Assembly (NCBI RefSeq): GCF_041058985.1
Contig: NZ_JBEHZE010000001.1
Location: 372,001-436,000 of the forward strand
Source of the DNA: Hyphococcus lacteus
Lineage (GTDB): Bacteria > Pseudomonadota > Alphaproteobacteria > Caulobacterales > Parvularculaceae
Direction: 5' to 3'
DNA length: 64,000 bases
The notes under the pieces were generated by a model that was not told the DNA's origin, searched no databases, and saw nothing but the letters and a program-made list of their open reading frames with translations. This document shows, piece after piece, positions 36,522 to 44,934 of the stretch (its first letter is position 1; each line of letters begins with the position of its first letter). The translations under genes were made by a program, and so were the position numbers.

Positions 36522-37715
36522 ATGTTCGCCGACGCCAAGCCTGTGCCACCTGACGCTATTCTTGGATTGTCCATCGCCTATGCTGCCGACACAAGAAGCG
36601 ATAAAATTGACCTTGGCGTAGGGGTATATCGAACGATTGAGGGCCAAACGCCCGTGATGGCCGCCGTCAAAAAGGCGGAAGGTTTTGTTCTCGAGAACCA
36701 AGATAGCAAACGCTATACCCCTCCCGAAGGGGCTCCCGGATTTACCGACCGCATCTTAAAACTGGTTTTTGACGAAAACAGCCCGACTATTCAAATGGGT
36801 CGGGCCGCCGCGGTTCAAGCCCCTGGCGGATGCGGCGCGCTGCGCCTTGCCGCTGACCTTCTTAAACGCTTTGGCGCAAAGACAATTTCGACGGGCGCAC
36901 CGACCTGGGCGAACCACAAACCGCTGATGGGTGCCGCTGGCTATGAAATTAAGATGCTGCCATATTATGATGCCGCATCATCGTCGATCGATTTTGATGC
37001 CTATGTATCAGCAGTCAAAAAACTCGGTCCGGATGATGTGCTGCTAATCCACAATTGCTGCCACAATCCGACGGGCGCTGACCTGACCGAGGCGCAAATC
37101 GATATTCTTGCTGATATGGCAAAGGAACAGAAATTCTTTCCTTTGATAGATGCTGCCTATCATGGTTTTGCTAAAAACCTCGATGCAGACGCATACATGA
37201 TCCGTAAATTTGCTGAGACAGTTCCCGAAACGCTCATCACATACTCTTGTTCAAAGAATTTCGGTCTATACCGCGAACGTGTGGGCGCTTTGATTGTTGT
37301 TTCTGAAAATGCAGAGCGAGCAACGGCTATTAAATCTCACGCGTTAAACATTGCACGTGCGAACTATTCCATGCCTCCCGCTCATGGTGGTGCAATCGTA
37401 TCTGAAATTTTAGGGTCCGACGACCTTACAAAAATGTGGCGCGAAGAACTCGATGCAATGGCGTCTGAAGTTCGCGGCAATCGAAAATTGCTCGTCGCTG
37501 AAGCAGAAAAAGCCGGCCTTGGTAACCGTCTTTCCTACATTGCTGATCAGCACGGCATGTTCTCACTGCTTCCGCTGTCTGACGAAGAAGTGCTAAAAAT
37601 TCGCGTCGATCACGGTGTCTATATTGTCGGCGGAGGTCGCATCAATATGTGCGGCGTCAATCACACCAATGTTGAGCGCCTAGTCGCGGCGTTCAAGGCA
37701 GTTTCGCAAGGGTAA
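36522..37715 (+). CDS. Aspartate/aromatic amino acid aminotransferase
   Basis: 397 residues, PLP-dependent class I transaminase of the AspC/TyrB subgroup. The N-terminal KIDLGVGVYRTIEGQTPVM, the HNCCHNPTGADLT segment, the DAAYHGF aspartate and the PLP-binding lysine K245 in YSCSKNFGLYRERVG are all in place. AspC and TyrB cannot be separated by eye. AAGGAG lies eight bases before the ATG. It stands alone, convergent with the TonB receptor. Confidence 0.92.
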   Translation: MFADAKPVPPDAILGLSIAYAADTRSDKIDLGVGVYRTIEGQTPVMAAVKKAEGFVLENQDSKRYTPPEGAPGFTDRILKLVFDENSPTIQMGRAAAVQAPGGCGALRLAADLLKRFGAKTISTGAPTWANHKPLMGAAGYEIKMLPYYDAASSSIDFDAYVSAVKKLGPDDVLLIHNCCHNPTGADLTEAQIDILADMAKEQKFFPLIDAAYHGFAKNLDADAYMIRKFAETVPETLITYSCSKNFGLYRERVGALIVVSENAERATAIKSHALNIARANYSMPPAHGGAIVSEILGSDDLTKMWREELDAMASEVRGNRKLLVAEAEKAGLGNRLSYIADQHGMFSLLPLSDEEVLKIRVDHGVYIVGGGRINMCGVNHTNVERLVAAFKAVSQG

Positions 37716-37753
37716 ATTCTACGCATTCAGGTAGAATTACATCGCCAGCAATA

Positions 37754-37790
37754 GAATAAAAAAGGGCTCGCTCATTAATGAGCGAGCCCT
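37754..37790 (-). terminator. Intrinsic terminator of the TonB receptor/lipoprotein unit
   Basis: A perfect 28-base palindrome at 37763-37790 (14-bp arms with a TTAA centre). On the minus strand it is followed by TTTTTT from the A-run at 37757-37763, so it terminates the receptor gene at 37812. It has no T-run for the + strand, although the stem could also slow transcription from the aminotransferase. Confidence 0.9.
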
Positions 37791-37811
37791 AATTGTATTA
37801 GCTAAGAGACC

Positions 37812-40394
37812 TTAGAACTTGACGGTCAATCCCGCAGATAAAGATCGCCCACGATCATAAGTCAAAAACTCCGTTCTACCTTCAGGGGTCGCATCGCTTA
37901 GCTGAAACTCTTCATGGCGGGTCGCAAGAAGGTTGCGGCCGCTAATACTGATTGAAGCATCAGTCCCGAAGAGCACGATGTCTACACCGTAGACGGCATC
38001 CAACTGGATACCAGGCGTTTCAAAGACTGTTGGAATGCCGCCAGCCGGGCTACCGCGTTGAAGTATGCGTTCGTCAACCCAGCCAAGAAGTACAGTAAAC
38101 CGATCACTTTCGCCCTCCCAACCAAATTGAGAGTTAACGATGTGTTTCGGCGTTCCCTGAAGAGGTTGCCCTTTAAGACCGAACAAAGATGCATCTTCCG
38201 CAAAACCAGAAAGCGGATTGATAACAACATCCCCAGCCGCAACTTTAATCTCGGATTCTGTAAACGTATAGTTTACCGAGAAAATCCATTCACGACGTTC
38301 GAACCAATCATTCCAGAGAAGATCGAATCGTGTCCGGTACTCGGCCTCCCCCCCAAAAAGCTGTGCTTCTGGCGAGTTGATAAAGGTAGTATCGAAGCTG
38401 TCACCAGTTGTCGTGAAGAGGATTTCTTCAATCGGGTTTTCAATCGTTTTATAAAAACCACCGAGAGTGATGAATTGGTTCCGACCAAGGTAGTATTCAA
38501 ATCGCGCGTCAAAGTTTTTGAATTGGCTATCAACCAGATACCTGTTGCCACGGTAAGATCGGTTGGTTTCTGGATCAAAGAACAAAGATTGCGCAAGTTC
38601 ACGAAACTGTGGGCGTGCAATCGTTTGCGAATAGCCGCCCCGGATTTGCATGTTATCTGCAAAATTCCAAGTAACCGTCGCTGTCGGAAGCCAATAATCG
38701 TTATCCAGCGTAGTCGTTGAACCAATATTGCCGAAGCGATCAGACGTTTCAACAATTTGCTCAGCTGTTTCGTAACGCACACCAACATTGGCGGTCACTG
38801 TTGGGATAAGCTCAAAATCTGTCTTCACATACCCTGCATGCGTCGTCATCGTTGCATCGTAAAGATCAGGCGTGAAAGATGCATCCGAAAGGAAGAATCT
38901 TGCTGGATCTATATTGTCAGGTGAGAATAGAAAATCAGGTCGCGCACCCTGTACGTCTTCTGGAATTGAGTTACCGCCAGCAAAGCGGAACGAATAAATA
39001 TCATAGTCCCGTTCATTGTCAGAATGCTCATACCCAACAGAAATGCTAGCAGTGCGTGGTCCTGCAAATGGAATCTCGTAACTAATATCAACGCCGCCGC
39101 TAAATACGTCGTCAGTTAGATACGAAAACTTCGTGCTCTGCTTGTTCGCGAATGAATAGAGCGCTGGAGAATCCGGCGTATCGCGAAAGCGCATCAAGTT
39201 CCACTCATAGGGGGAATCGCGCGTGGAACGAGCAAACGCGGTACGCCATGTGATATCGATATTTTCTCCAACACGCTGATCACCAGAAAGCTGCGCCATC
39301 GAGAGTTGGCGCTGAAGAAAAGTGTTCGATTCAATACTGACAAGCTGAGAACCTGGTTGCGAACGATCAATACCTTCGTCGATCTGCGATTCTTTCAATG
39401 TCGAATGGATATAAAGCCCCGTAGCAGAGATCGCGCCCGTATCCCATTCCAGCGTCGCAGCACCAAGGCCGTTTACAGTCGCGTCCATGCTTGTTGATTG
39501 TGTCTCAAAATCTGTAAGCAGCGTACCGAGAATAGACTGTCGAAGACCGTTGCGATTCGTCCATTCCTGATCGTAGCCAACGACCCCCACTAAACCGAGG
39601 CGAAGTCCGTCGTTTAGATCAATCGTCGTACCAGCATTAATGGAAGCATCGAAATTAGGGCCAAGCGTTCCATTCTGAATTACAGTTAGCGGAGAGTTCA
39701 CAAGGCTTTCGCCAACTTGCTCGACTTCACTAGAGGTAAGAGAAGAAAGCGGTGTCCCGGCATCAATCACCGCCGCAAGCGGTTCAGGAATGCTCCTTAG
39801 ACCATCGTCATACCCCAAGAAATCAAGATCACTCCCGTTTACGAAGATCCCGCTTTTACCTGTGGTGACAAGGTTTCCGCTAATGCCGCCTTTGACATTG
39901 AGAAAGCTTTCATCGGGTACGCGCAAAGTGTTTAGGTCAATGACGCCCCCACCGAATTCGCCGGAATAGTCTGCGGAATATGTCTTTTGAACAACCGCGC
40001 CCGCCAAAACATTGGATGGAAAAAGATCAAGAGGTACCGTTCGACGAAGCGGCTCTGGGCTCGGCAAGACCGATCCGTTTAGACGCGCTGACGAATAACG
40101 GTCACCGAGACCGCGAACATACGCGAAGCGACCGCCAACAACGCTGAGGCCACTTAGTCGAGTCAGCGCCAGGGCCGCATTCTCGTCCCCGCTACGCTCA
40201 AGGTCGTCGGCTGAAAGGAAGCTCGCAACCTGAGACGTCGCCCGTTGTGGTTCGGGAATATTCCGTCCACGAACAACAATGACGTCTGAAATACTGTCTT
40301 GAATTGATGGCGCTTCTTGTGCCTTCGCCGCCTGAATCGTAGCCAGCGACGAGCAACAAAGCAGTCCTATCTTAAGCTGTGTAGTTAATGACAT
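37812..40394 (-). CDS. TonB-dependent receptor, lipoprotein-partnered type
   Basis: 860 residues: signal peptide ~1-25 (ends IQAAKA), TonB-box region near SDVIVVRGR, plug ~45-165 with the distinctive YVRGLGDRYSSARLNGSVLPS and RTVPLDLFPSNVL segments, and a barrel ending in GLTVKF. The RGLGDRYS type of plug is known from receptors that occur with a surface lipoprotein in Caulobacter/Sphingomonas relatives; that is what is seen here, 74 bases downstream of the large lipoprotein gene. Ligand unknown. A strong terminator follows. Confidence 0.92.
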   Translation of the reverse strand: MSLTTQLKIGLLCCSSLATIQAAKAQEAPSIQDSISDVIVVRGRNIPEPQRATSQVASFLSADDLERSGDENAALALTRLSGLSVVGGRFAYVRGLGDRYSSARLNGSVLPSPEPLRRTVPLDLFPSNVLAGAVVQKTYSADYSGEFGGGVIDLNTLRVPDESFLNVKGGISGNLVTTGKSGIFVNGSDLDFLGYDDGLRSIPEPLAAVIDAGTPLSSLTSSEVEQVGESLVNSPLTVIQNGTLGPNFDASINAGTTIDLNDGLRLGLVGVVGYDQEWTNRNGLRQSILGTLLTDFETQSTSMDATVNGLGAATLEWDTGAISATGLYIHSTLKESQIDEGIDRSQPGSQLVSIESNTFLQRQLSMAQLSGDQRVGENIDITWRTAFARSTRDSPYEWNLMRFRDTPDSPALYSFANKQSTKFSYLTDDVFSGGVDISYEIPFAGPRTASISVGYEHSDNERDYDIYSFRFAGGNSIPEDVQGARPDFLFSPDNIDPARFFLSDASFTPDLYDATMTTHAGYVKTDFELIPTVTANVGVRYETAEQIVETSDRFGNIGSTTTLDNDYWLPTATVTWNFADNMQIRGGYSQTIARPQFRELAQSLFFDPETNRSYRGNRYLVDSQFKNFDARFEYYLGRNQFITLGGFYKTIENPIEEILFTTTGDSFDTTFINSPEAQLFGGEAEYRTRFDLLWNDWFERREWIFSVNYTFTESEIKVAAGDVVINPLSGFAEDASLFGLKGQPLQGTPKHIVNSQFGWEGESDRFTVLLGWVDERILQRGSPAGGIPTVFETPGIQLDAVYGVDIVLFGTDASISISGRNLLATRHEEFQLSDATPEGRTEFLTYDRGRSLSAGLTVKF

Positions 40395-40432
40395 GATGAT
40401 ATCCCCGAAATTCTAAAAACAAGCGAGCGACA

Positions 40433-40450
40433 CTCCAGCCAAAACTGGAG
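40433..40450 (-). repeat. Hairpin between lipoprotein and TonB-receptor genes
   Basis: CTCCAG (40433-40438) pairs with CTGGAG (40445-40450), 6-base loop. On the minus strand a TTGTTTTT stretch follows about ten bases later. It could be a partial terminator that lowers receptor expression relative to the upstream lipoprotein, or an mRNA stabiliser. Confidence 0.4.
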
Positions 40451-40468
40451 CGCCGCATTTTTCATTAT

Positions 40469-43273
40469 TTAACAAGGCGTACTTGCTTCGAGGCCGCAGC
40501 TCCAATCTGCCCACCAACGGTCATTCGCATCTTCAACAGCGCCGATGTAATCAGTGTCGTCAAAGAATGGGTCCCCAAGGGTCGTTAGATCGAACGCTGT
40601 CGCCGCTGCTTCATTCGGGCCGTTGATAAAGACGTTAATCAGGCTGTCTGAAACATTCGTGGAGTTATTCGCGTCAGCGTTCACCGAATCCACTGCCGCA
40701 GGTGTATCCGGAGACGCATTTGTCAGTGATACACAGTCAAAGAGAACTGAATTGAACGTTGGGTCCGTCAGGCCTGAGTATGACGACGGGTCTGTGTCTC
40801 CGGCTGAATCCTGCCAGCGGAAACAGCTTGAGTCGTAAGCCACAACACCGTTCAGGAAGCGACCAATGTGGCCGGTATTGATACGAAACGCATTAGACCG
40901 TGCACCGACGACCGTGAAGTTCGCAATCGTTGGGTTTGTCTGTGGCGTTACCGGGTTATCAGAACTATCGAGTGTGCTCGACATTTCGAATGCATTGTCG
41001 CCACCTGTCGCACGCTGTGTGATGATCAGATACTGAAGGTTACCAGTCCAGCCGTTATCGGTATCGAGCGAGTCATCATCGTTACCGGTAAGAACAATGT
41101 TCTTAAGGTTCGCAGAACCGCCGAACATTTCGATGCCGTCATCCGAATTGTTGTGGACCTGAACATACTCGATTGTCGTACCGGAACCAACACCAGCCAT
41201 AGTAAGACCGTTCAGTTCGTTACCTTGCTGATTGATCGCGAAGCCAGCGTGCTTGATTTGCGTGTAACGGATTGAACCACTGCTGTCTGTCGTGTCTGAA
41301 CCACCGTAAGATGCTTCTGGGTTGGTCACACCTTCGACGACGTTCGTGCACTGGTTGGTGCCTGGCGTTGCTGCTGTCTGACAACGGCTGATTGGTGCAT
41401 CGCCAAGAACAACGATACCGCCCCATTCTGAAATTGCGTTTTCAGGATCAGCTTGTGTGTCTTCAAGGTCAGCTTGTGATGTGAAAACCACAGGGTTCTG
41501 ACGTGTACCATTTGAGAAGATTTGAGAACCACGGTTCACAACGAGATAGTCCGCACCGCTGTTACCAAAGATAACCGCACCCGGCTCGATCGTTAGAACG
41601 GCTGCGTCACCATTTGGCGCAGTTCCGTCAGCACCAATGTCGACACCGATGTCTACACGACCTTCAAGTTCGTAGTAATTGCCGCGTGTAAGAGTTAGAT
41701 CTTCGGTCTGAACACCAGCAACCGCACAAACATTTTTGCCCTCGATCTCACCCGTGCGCGTTGTGCCCGTTGGGCAGCTTGGCGCAGGGAAGAGAGCGAA
41801 TGTCCACCCAGCGGCCCAGTTATTTGTCTCTGTTTCCATTGGGCTGAACGCACCGATGTAATCAGTGTCGCCAAAAAAGCCGCCAGGAAGCGTTGTGAGA
41901 TCAAACGCGGTGACGCCCTGCTCGTTTGGCCCAGGGAACATCATTGATGTCAGTGAGCTTGCACCGATAACATTGTTCGCATCAGCGTTGACCGAATCAA
42001 CTGCCGCAGGAACGTCTGGGCTCGCGTCTGTTAGCGCCGCACAGTCGAAAAGAACAGAGTTGAATGTTGGGTCTGTCAGACCTGAATAAGAAGATGGGTC
42101 TGTGTCACCGGCTGAATCCTGCCAGCGGAAGCAGTTTGTGTCATAAGCAACAACACCGTTCAAGAACCGACCGACGTGGCCGGTATTGATACGGAAACCG
42201 TTAGAACGTGCACCAACCAATGTGAAGTTTGCAATCGTAGGGTTAGTTTGCGGTACGACTGGGTTGTCAGCACCATCCAGCGTACTCGACATTTCAAATC
42301 CGTTATCGCCACCGTCATCGCGTTGTTTAATGGCGAGGAATTGAACATTACCTGTCCATCCGTTGTCAGTGTCCAATGAGTCATCGTCATTCCCGGTAAG
42401 CACGATGTTTTTTAGGTTCACTGTACCGCCGAAAACCTCGACACCGTCATCAGAATTATTATGAACCTGAACATATTCAACAGTAGTACCCGTACCGACG
42501 CCAGCGAGTGTCAGGCCATTCAATTCGTTACCTTGCTGATTGATCGCAAAACCCGCGAACCGGATTTGCGCGTAACGGATAGAACCGCTGTCGTCGGCAT
42601 TGTCCGAACCACCATATGAAGCCTCAGGGCTTGTGACACCCTCGACGACGTTTGTGCACTGATCTGTTCCTGGGGTCGCGGCAGTCTGGCAACGACTGAT
42701 TGGCGCTTGACCAAGCACCACTAATCCGCCCCATTCAGAAATCGATGAACCGCCTAGGTCAGTTGCATCAACGGCGCGACGCTCTATGTCATTTTTACTC
42801 GTGAAAATAATGGGCGCGTCAACGGTTCCATTCGCCAAGAGTCGTGACCCGCGATTTACGACGAGATAATCAGCGCCGCTGGCACCAAACACCTGCACAC
42901 CAGGCTCAATTGTAAGCGTTCCCGCAGATCCACCCGGTGTCGTGCCATCAGCCCCGACATCGATGCCAACATCAACGCGACCGTCTAATTGGTACGCAAC
43001 GCCGCTTACGAACGGCAGCGTCAAATTACCAAGAACCGATCCAGAAATGTTGCAAACTGTAAGACCGCCAACGCTGGTTCCTGTTGTAAAACCTGTTGGG
43101 CACTCAGCAGTGCCGCCACCATTATCACCACCGCCATTGTCACCACCTGCGGGTGGGGTACCGGGGTTCGATGCTCCGGGAGATTGAATATTTTCGCCCT
43201 GCGTACAGGCAGCGAGCGCGAGAACGCCCGCACTAACGAAAAGAGTTTTCTGAAAGTTTTTAAAGATGCGCAT
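40469..43273 (-). CDS. Large lipoprotein with two tandem copies of one domain
   Basis: 934 residues. Lipoprotein signal with C23 in ALAACTQG, then a Gly/Asn/Pro-rich linker (~30-55). The rest is two homologous halves of ~430 residues, each opening with CPTGxT, then GRVDxGxDxGADGT, LTIEPG, GxSGADYLVVNRGS, a SEWGGxVVLGxAPISRCQTAATPGT block, NGLTxAGVGxGTT, an Asp-rich NDDDSLDTDNGWTG and RWQDSAGDTDPSSYSG. The pattern suggests a surface beta-helix. The Asp/Asn-rich NDDDSLDTDNG may bind calcium (inference). The start is ATG 43273, with GGGGG upstream. It is transcribed ahead of the TonB receptor and probably forms a surface capture unit with it. Confidence 0.85.
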   Translation of the reverse strand: MRIFKNFQKTLFVSAGVLALAACTQGENIQSPGASNPGTPPAGGDNGGGDNGGGTAECPTGFTTGTSVGGLTVCNISGSVLGNLTLPFVSGVAYQLDGRVDVGIDVGADGTTPGGSAGTLTIEPGVQVFGASGADYLVVNRGSRLLANGTVDAPIIFTSKNDIERRAVDATDLGGSSISEWGGLVVLGQAPISRCQTAATPGTDQCTNVVEGVTSPEASYGGSDNADDSGSIRYAQIRFAGFAINQQGNELNGLTLAGVGTGTTVEYVQVHNNSDDGVEVFGGTVNLKNIVLTGNDDDSLDTDNGWTGNVQFLAIKQRDDGGDNGFEMSSTLDGADNPVVPQTNPTIANFTLVGARSNGFRINTGHVGRFLNGVVAYDTNCFRWQDSAGDTDPSSYSGLTDPTFNSVLFDCAALTDASPDVPAAVDSVNADANNVIGASSLTSMMFPGPNEQGVTAFDLTTLPGGFFGDTDYIGAFSPMETETNNWAAGWTFALFPAPSCPTGTTRTGEIEGKNVCAVAGVQTEDLTLTRGNYYELEGRVDIGVDIGADGTAPNGDAAVLTIEPGAVIFGNSGADYLVVNRGSQIFSNGTRQNPVVFTSQADLEDTQADPENAISEWGGIVVLGDAPISRCQTAATPGTNQCTNVVEGVTNPEASYGGSDTTDSSGSIRYTQIKHAGFAINQQGNELNGLTMAGVGSGTTIEYVQVHNNSDDGIEMFGGSANLKNIVLTGNDDDSLDTDNGWTGNLQYLIITQRATGGDNAFEMSSTLDSSDNPVTPQTNPTIANFTVVGARSNAFRINTGHIGRFLNGVVAYDSSCFRWQDSAGDTDPSSYSGLTDPTFNSVLFDCVSLTNASPDTPAAVDSVNADANNSTNVSDSLINVFINGPNEAAATAFDLTTLGDPFFDDTDYIGAVEDANDRWWADWSCGLEASTPC
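40480..41778 (-). repeat. Second copy of the intragenic lipoprotein domain
   Basis: This C-terminal-half copy matches the copy at 41830-43105 over most of its length at protein level, and long stretches also match at base level (for example around the SRCQTAATPGT and TDPSSYSG segments). Boundaries are approximate. Confidence 0.75.
41830..43105 (-). repeat. First copy of the intragenic lipoprotein domain
   Basis: N-terminal-half copy of the duplicated domain. It carries a few extra or different residues (for example ERRAVDATDLGGSS before the SEWGG block). Boundaries are approximate. Confidence 0.75.
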
Positions 43274-43472
43274 TAAATACCCCCGCGAGGTTGTTTTGCA
43301 AACGAATGGGATCGTCGCTGCCCCACGCAACGACACAATTTGCGATTAGCGGAAAGGTAAAAAGCTTTTATGACAAACTAGCGGAGAGAAATTATTTTGG
43401 CTCCGCGTTAGAAAAAGCGAACCAGAACTGCAGCGCTAAATAGTTTTACGCATTTGAATTTCGACTTCATAA

Positions 43473-43503
43473 CGTCATAAAAACTAAGAAATTTTTTATG
43501 ACG
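43473..43503. promoter_or_regulatory. 11-bp perfect inverted repeat upstream of the lipoprotein gene
   Basis: CGTCATAAAAA (43473-43483) and TTTTTATGACG (43493-43503), 9-base spacer, about 200 bases upstream of the lipoprotein start. A further TTTATGAC lies near 43368-43375. The repeated GTCATAAAA element resembles half of a Pho box, but the spacing is not the canonical direct repeat, so the regulator is undetermined. Confidence 0.45.
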
Positions 43504-43608
43504 GTTTTACGAATAACGCATATAGTGCGCCTACTGAATTCCTGATAAAATAAAAAATAAAAAAGCAATTTGCGTCAAAAAATCGCGATTGATCAGGTTC
43601 CGCTGTAA

Positions 43609-43896
43609 TCATTTCGGATAAAATTCGTCACCCGGCCCGGCAAAATCATCCCCAAACTTGAACCCGGATGCAGTCAACACATTGGCATCTGTTTTGTTAC
43701 CTAGATGCCTACAGCCGCGGCCTGACCTCAAGGGTTGGGTAATCAATATTTCATCTACCGTTCGGTCGCTTGTCGGTCTGTATTCAAGCGCCGTCAAAAC
43801 TGCGGTTATCGTCCGATCATGCCAGTCAGCCCCTACGGAAATTAGTGCCGCTAGGAGACAAGAAAATCCCCGCATGTGCATCAATAGTTTTAGCAC
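43609..43896 (-). CDS. Doubtful small hypothetical protein (~90-95 aa)
   Basis: An open frame with GTG at 43896 or ATG at 43881/43875. The N-terminus is mildly hydrophobic (GFSCLLAALISVGA), which could be a short signal peptide, followed by a polar domain with one more cysteine (GRGCRH). No recognisable family and a weak ribosome-binding site (AAAGG, too far). The remainder of 43274-44003 holds no other candidate gene. I list it so the region is not blank, at low confidence. Confidence 0.25.
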   Translation of the reverse strand: MLKLLMHMRGFSCLLAALISVGADWHDRTITAVLTALEYRPTSDRTVDEILITQPLRSGRGCRHLGNKTDANVLTASGFKFGDDFAGPGDEFYPK

Positions 43897-44003
43897 CTTT
43901 GGACCAAAAGGCGCGGTTCAAAAGCGCGAAAGCTATTCAAACTACATAATAATGCAGGGTTTTGAATGGTGATAATGTCAACAGACTATAGAAATGTCTG
44001 ATC

Positions 44004-44393
44004 TCATTTTTTTGGCTGTGTCGCAGAAAAAATCAGCAAAACCAAGCCGGAGATGATAAACAGCGCGAACCCTGAGAGCATCCATGAGTTTAAAAACCAT
44101 TGCTCCCCCCATTCAAATTCATTCCCCATGATTTTTCTCCACCCTGAAAAATGCTGCGTACTACCGACGGAAAAACCAAAAGCACCGACGACAGCCGCAA
44201 GGTATTTTACAATCCAATGGAATGGTCGGGGAAACAGCATAAGTAAGCCAAGAAGCCCAATAACGGTTCTTTGCGTTCGGCAATAAGGGCATTCATAAAC
44301 AATGCCAGTAATATCAGTCGCCCACGTTATAATAGACAAGGCGATAGCGGCACATGCGATCAGGCGCATGTGATTGTTTAGAAACATAAGCAT
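44004..44393 (-). CDS. Small membrane protein with CPYC motif (DsbB-like?)
   Basis: About 129 residues with four hydrophobic segments (~8-28, ~43-54, ~59-78, ~105-123). A CxxC pair (ECPYCRTQR) lies between the first two, at the face where DsbB keeps its redox cysteines, and the next loop lacks the second DsbB cysteine pair. A role in thiol redox in the envelope is possible but not established. Start uncertain: ATG 44393 (MLMFLNN) or the frame start at 44447. It stands alone on the minus strand. Confidence 0.6.
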   Translation of the reverse strand: MLMFLNNHMRLIACAAIALSIITWATDITGIVYECPYCRTQRTVIGLLGLLMLFPRPFHWIVKYLAAVVGAFGFSVGSTQHFSGWRKIMGNEFEWGEQWFLNSWMLSGFALFIISGLVLLIFSATQPKK

Positions 44394-44565
44394 ATGCAAG
44401 GTGCCCTTGAAGTAATGCTTCCCCCCAAAAGGAAAACTCCAATGCAACTATAAGCGATGGTTCAGGAAAAGAGCAATATTGCCTTCTTGCCGCACCCCGA
44501 CAGGCAAGTGAAGAGGAACACCGGATGCGCTACGCCATACTATACGCTTCTTCCAGTATCACCAC

Positions 44566-44922
44566 CTAACGCAAGTGCACCTCGCTAGAAGCAAGATCGC
44601 CATGACCCGGGACAAAGCGCCGGGCTGAAAAGCTATGAGGAACAACGGGGCTTCCATCATATAACTCATGGTGCGGGGCTGCTTCAGCGAATGCAGTCGC
44701 TAAATTAAATAAGTTTTCGGTCTGCCCATCCATCTCATCGAGGGCATGTTTCGCTAATTCACCGAGAATGGAATCAAGCTTTGGTAAAACTTGTTCATAA
44801 AACTCCGCAAAATCTTGGACCGATGCCGTCCAGCGTATTTCATTACGTTCGTGCTCGGTTCCGCGCGCCCACTTCCCTGCAAGGGCTTCTAGGTCTGCAA
44901 AGTCTTTTGGTAGTTTAATCAT
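44566..44922 (-). CDS. Small oxygenase-associated protein, copy 1 (unnamed family)
   Basis: 118 residues, soluble, acidic, no signal peptide. I know no function for it. Two paralogues occur in this window (51574-51930 and 61382-61756), each next to a Rieske oxygenase alpha gene. Shared pattern: LPxxF near the N-terminus, a Trp at ~18, an Arg-rich stretch (RNEIRW), FY at ~41-42, an AE-A motif (AFAEAAPHHELY, ~78-88) and a terminal RRFVPGH like QRFVPVH and ERFIAVH in the others. The ribosome-binding site AAGGA overlaps the stop region of the oxygenase, 12 bases upstream. It could be a small subunit, assembly factor or electron-transfer docking protein; all are inference. Confidence 0.8.
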   Translation of the reverse strand: MIKLPKDFADLEALAGKWARGTEHERNEIRWTASVQDFAEFYEQVLPKLDSILGELAKHALDEMDGQTENLFNLATAFAEAAPHHELYDGSPVVPHSFSARRFVPGHGDLASSEVHLR

Positions 44923-44934
44923 CGTATTTCGTCC

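Noticed and set aside
37763..37790. Perfect 28-base palindrome considered as a recombination or operator site
   Set aside because: The T-run on the minus strand directly after the receptor gene makes an intrinsic terminator the best explanation.
40469..43273. Long DNA repeats considered as a mobile element or assembly duplication
   Set aside because: Both copies lie in one intact reading frame and encode homologous domains, with no transposase or terminal repeats; internal gene duplication explains them.
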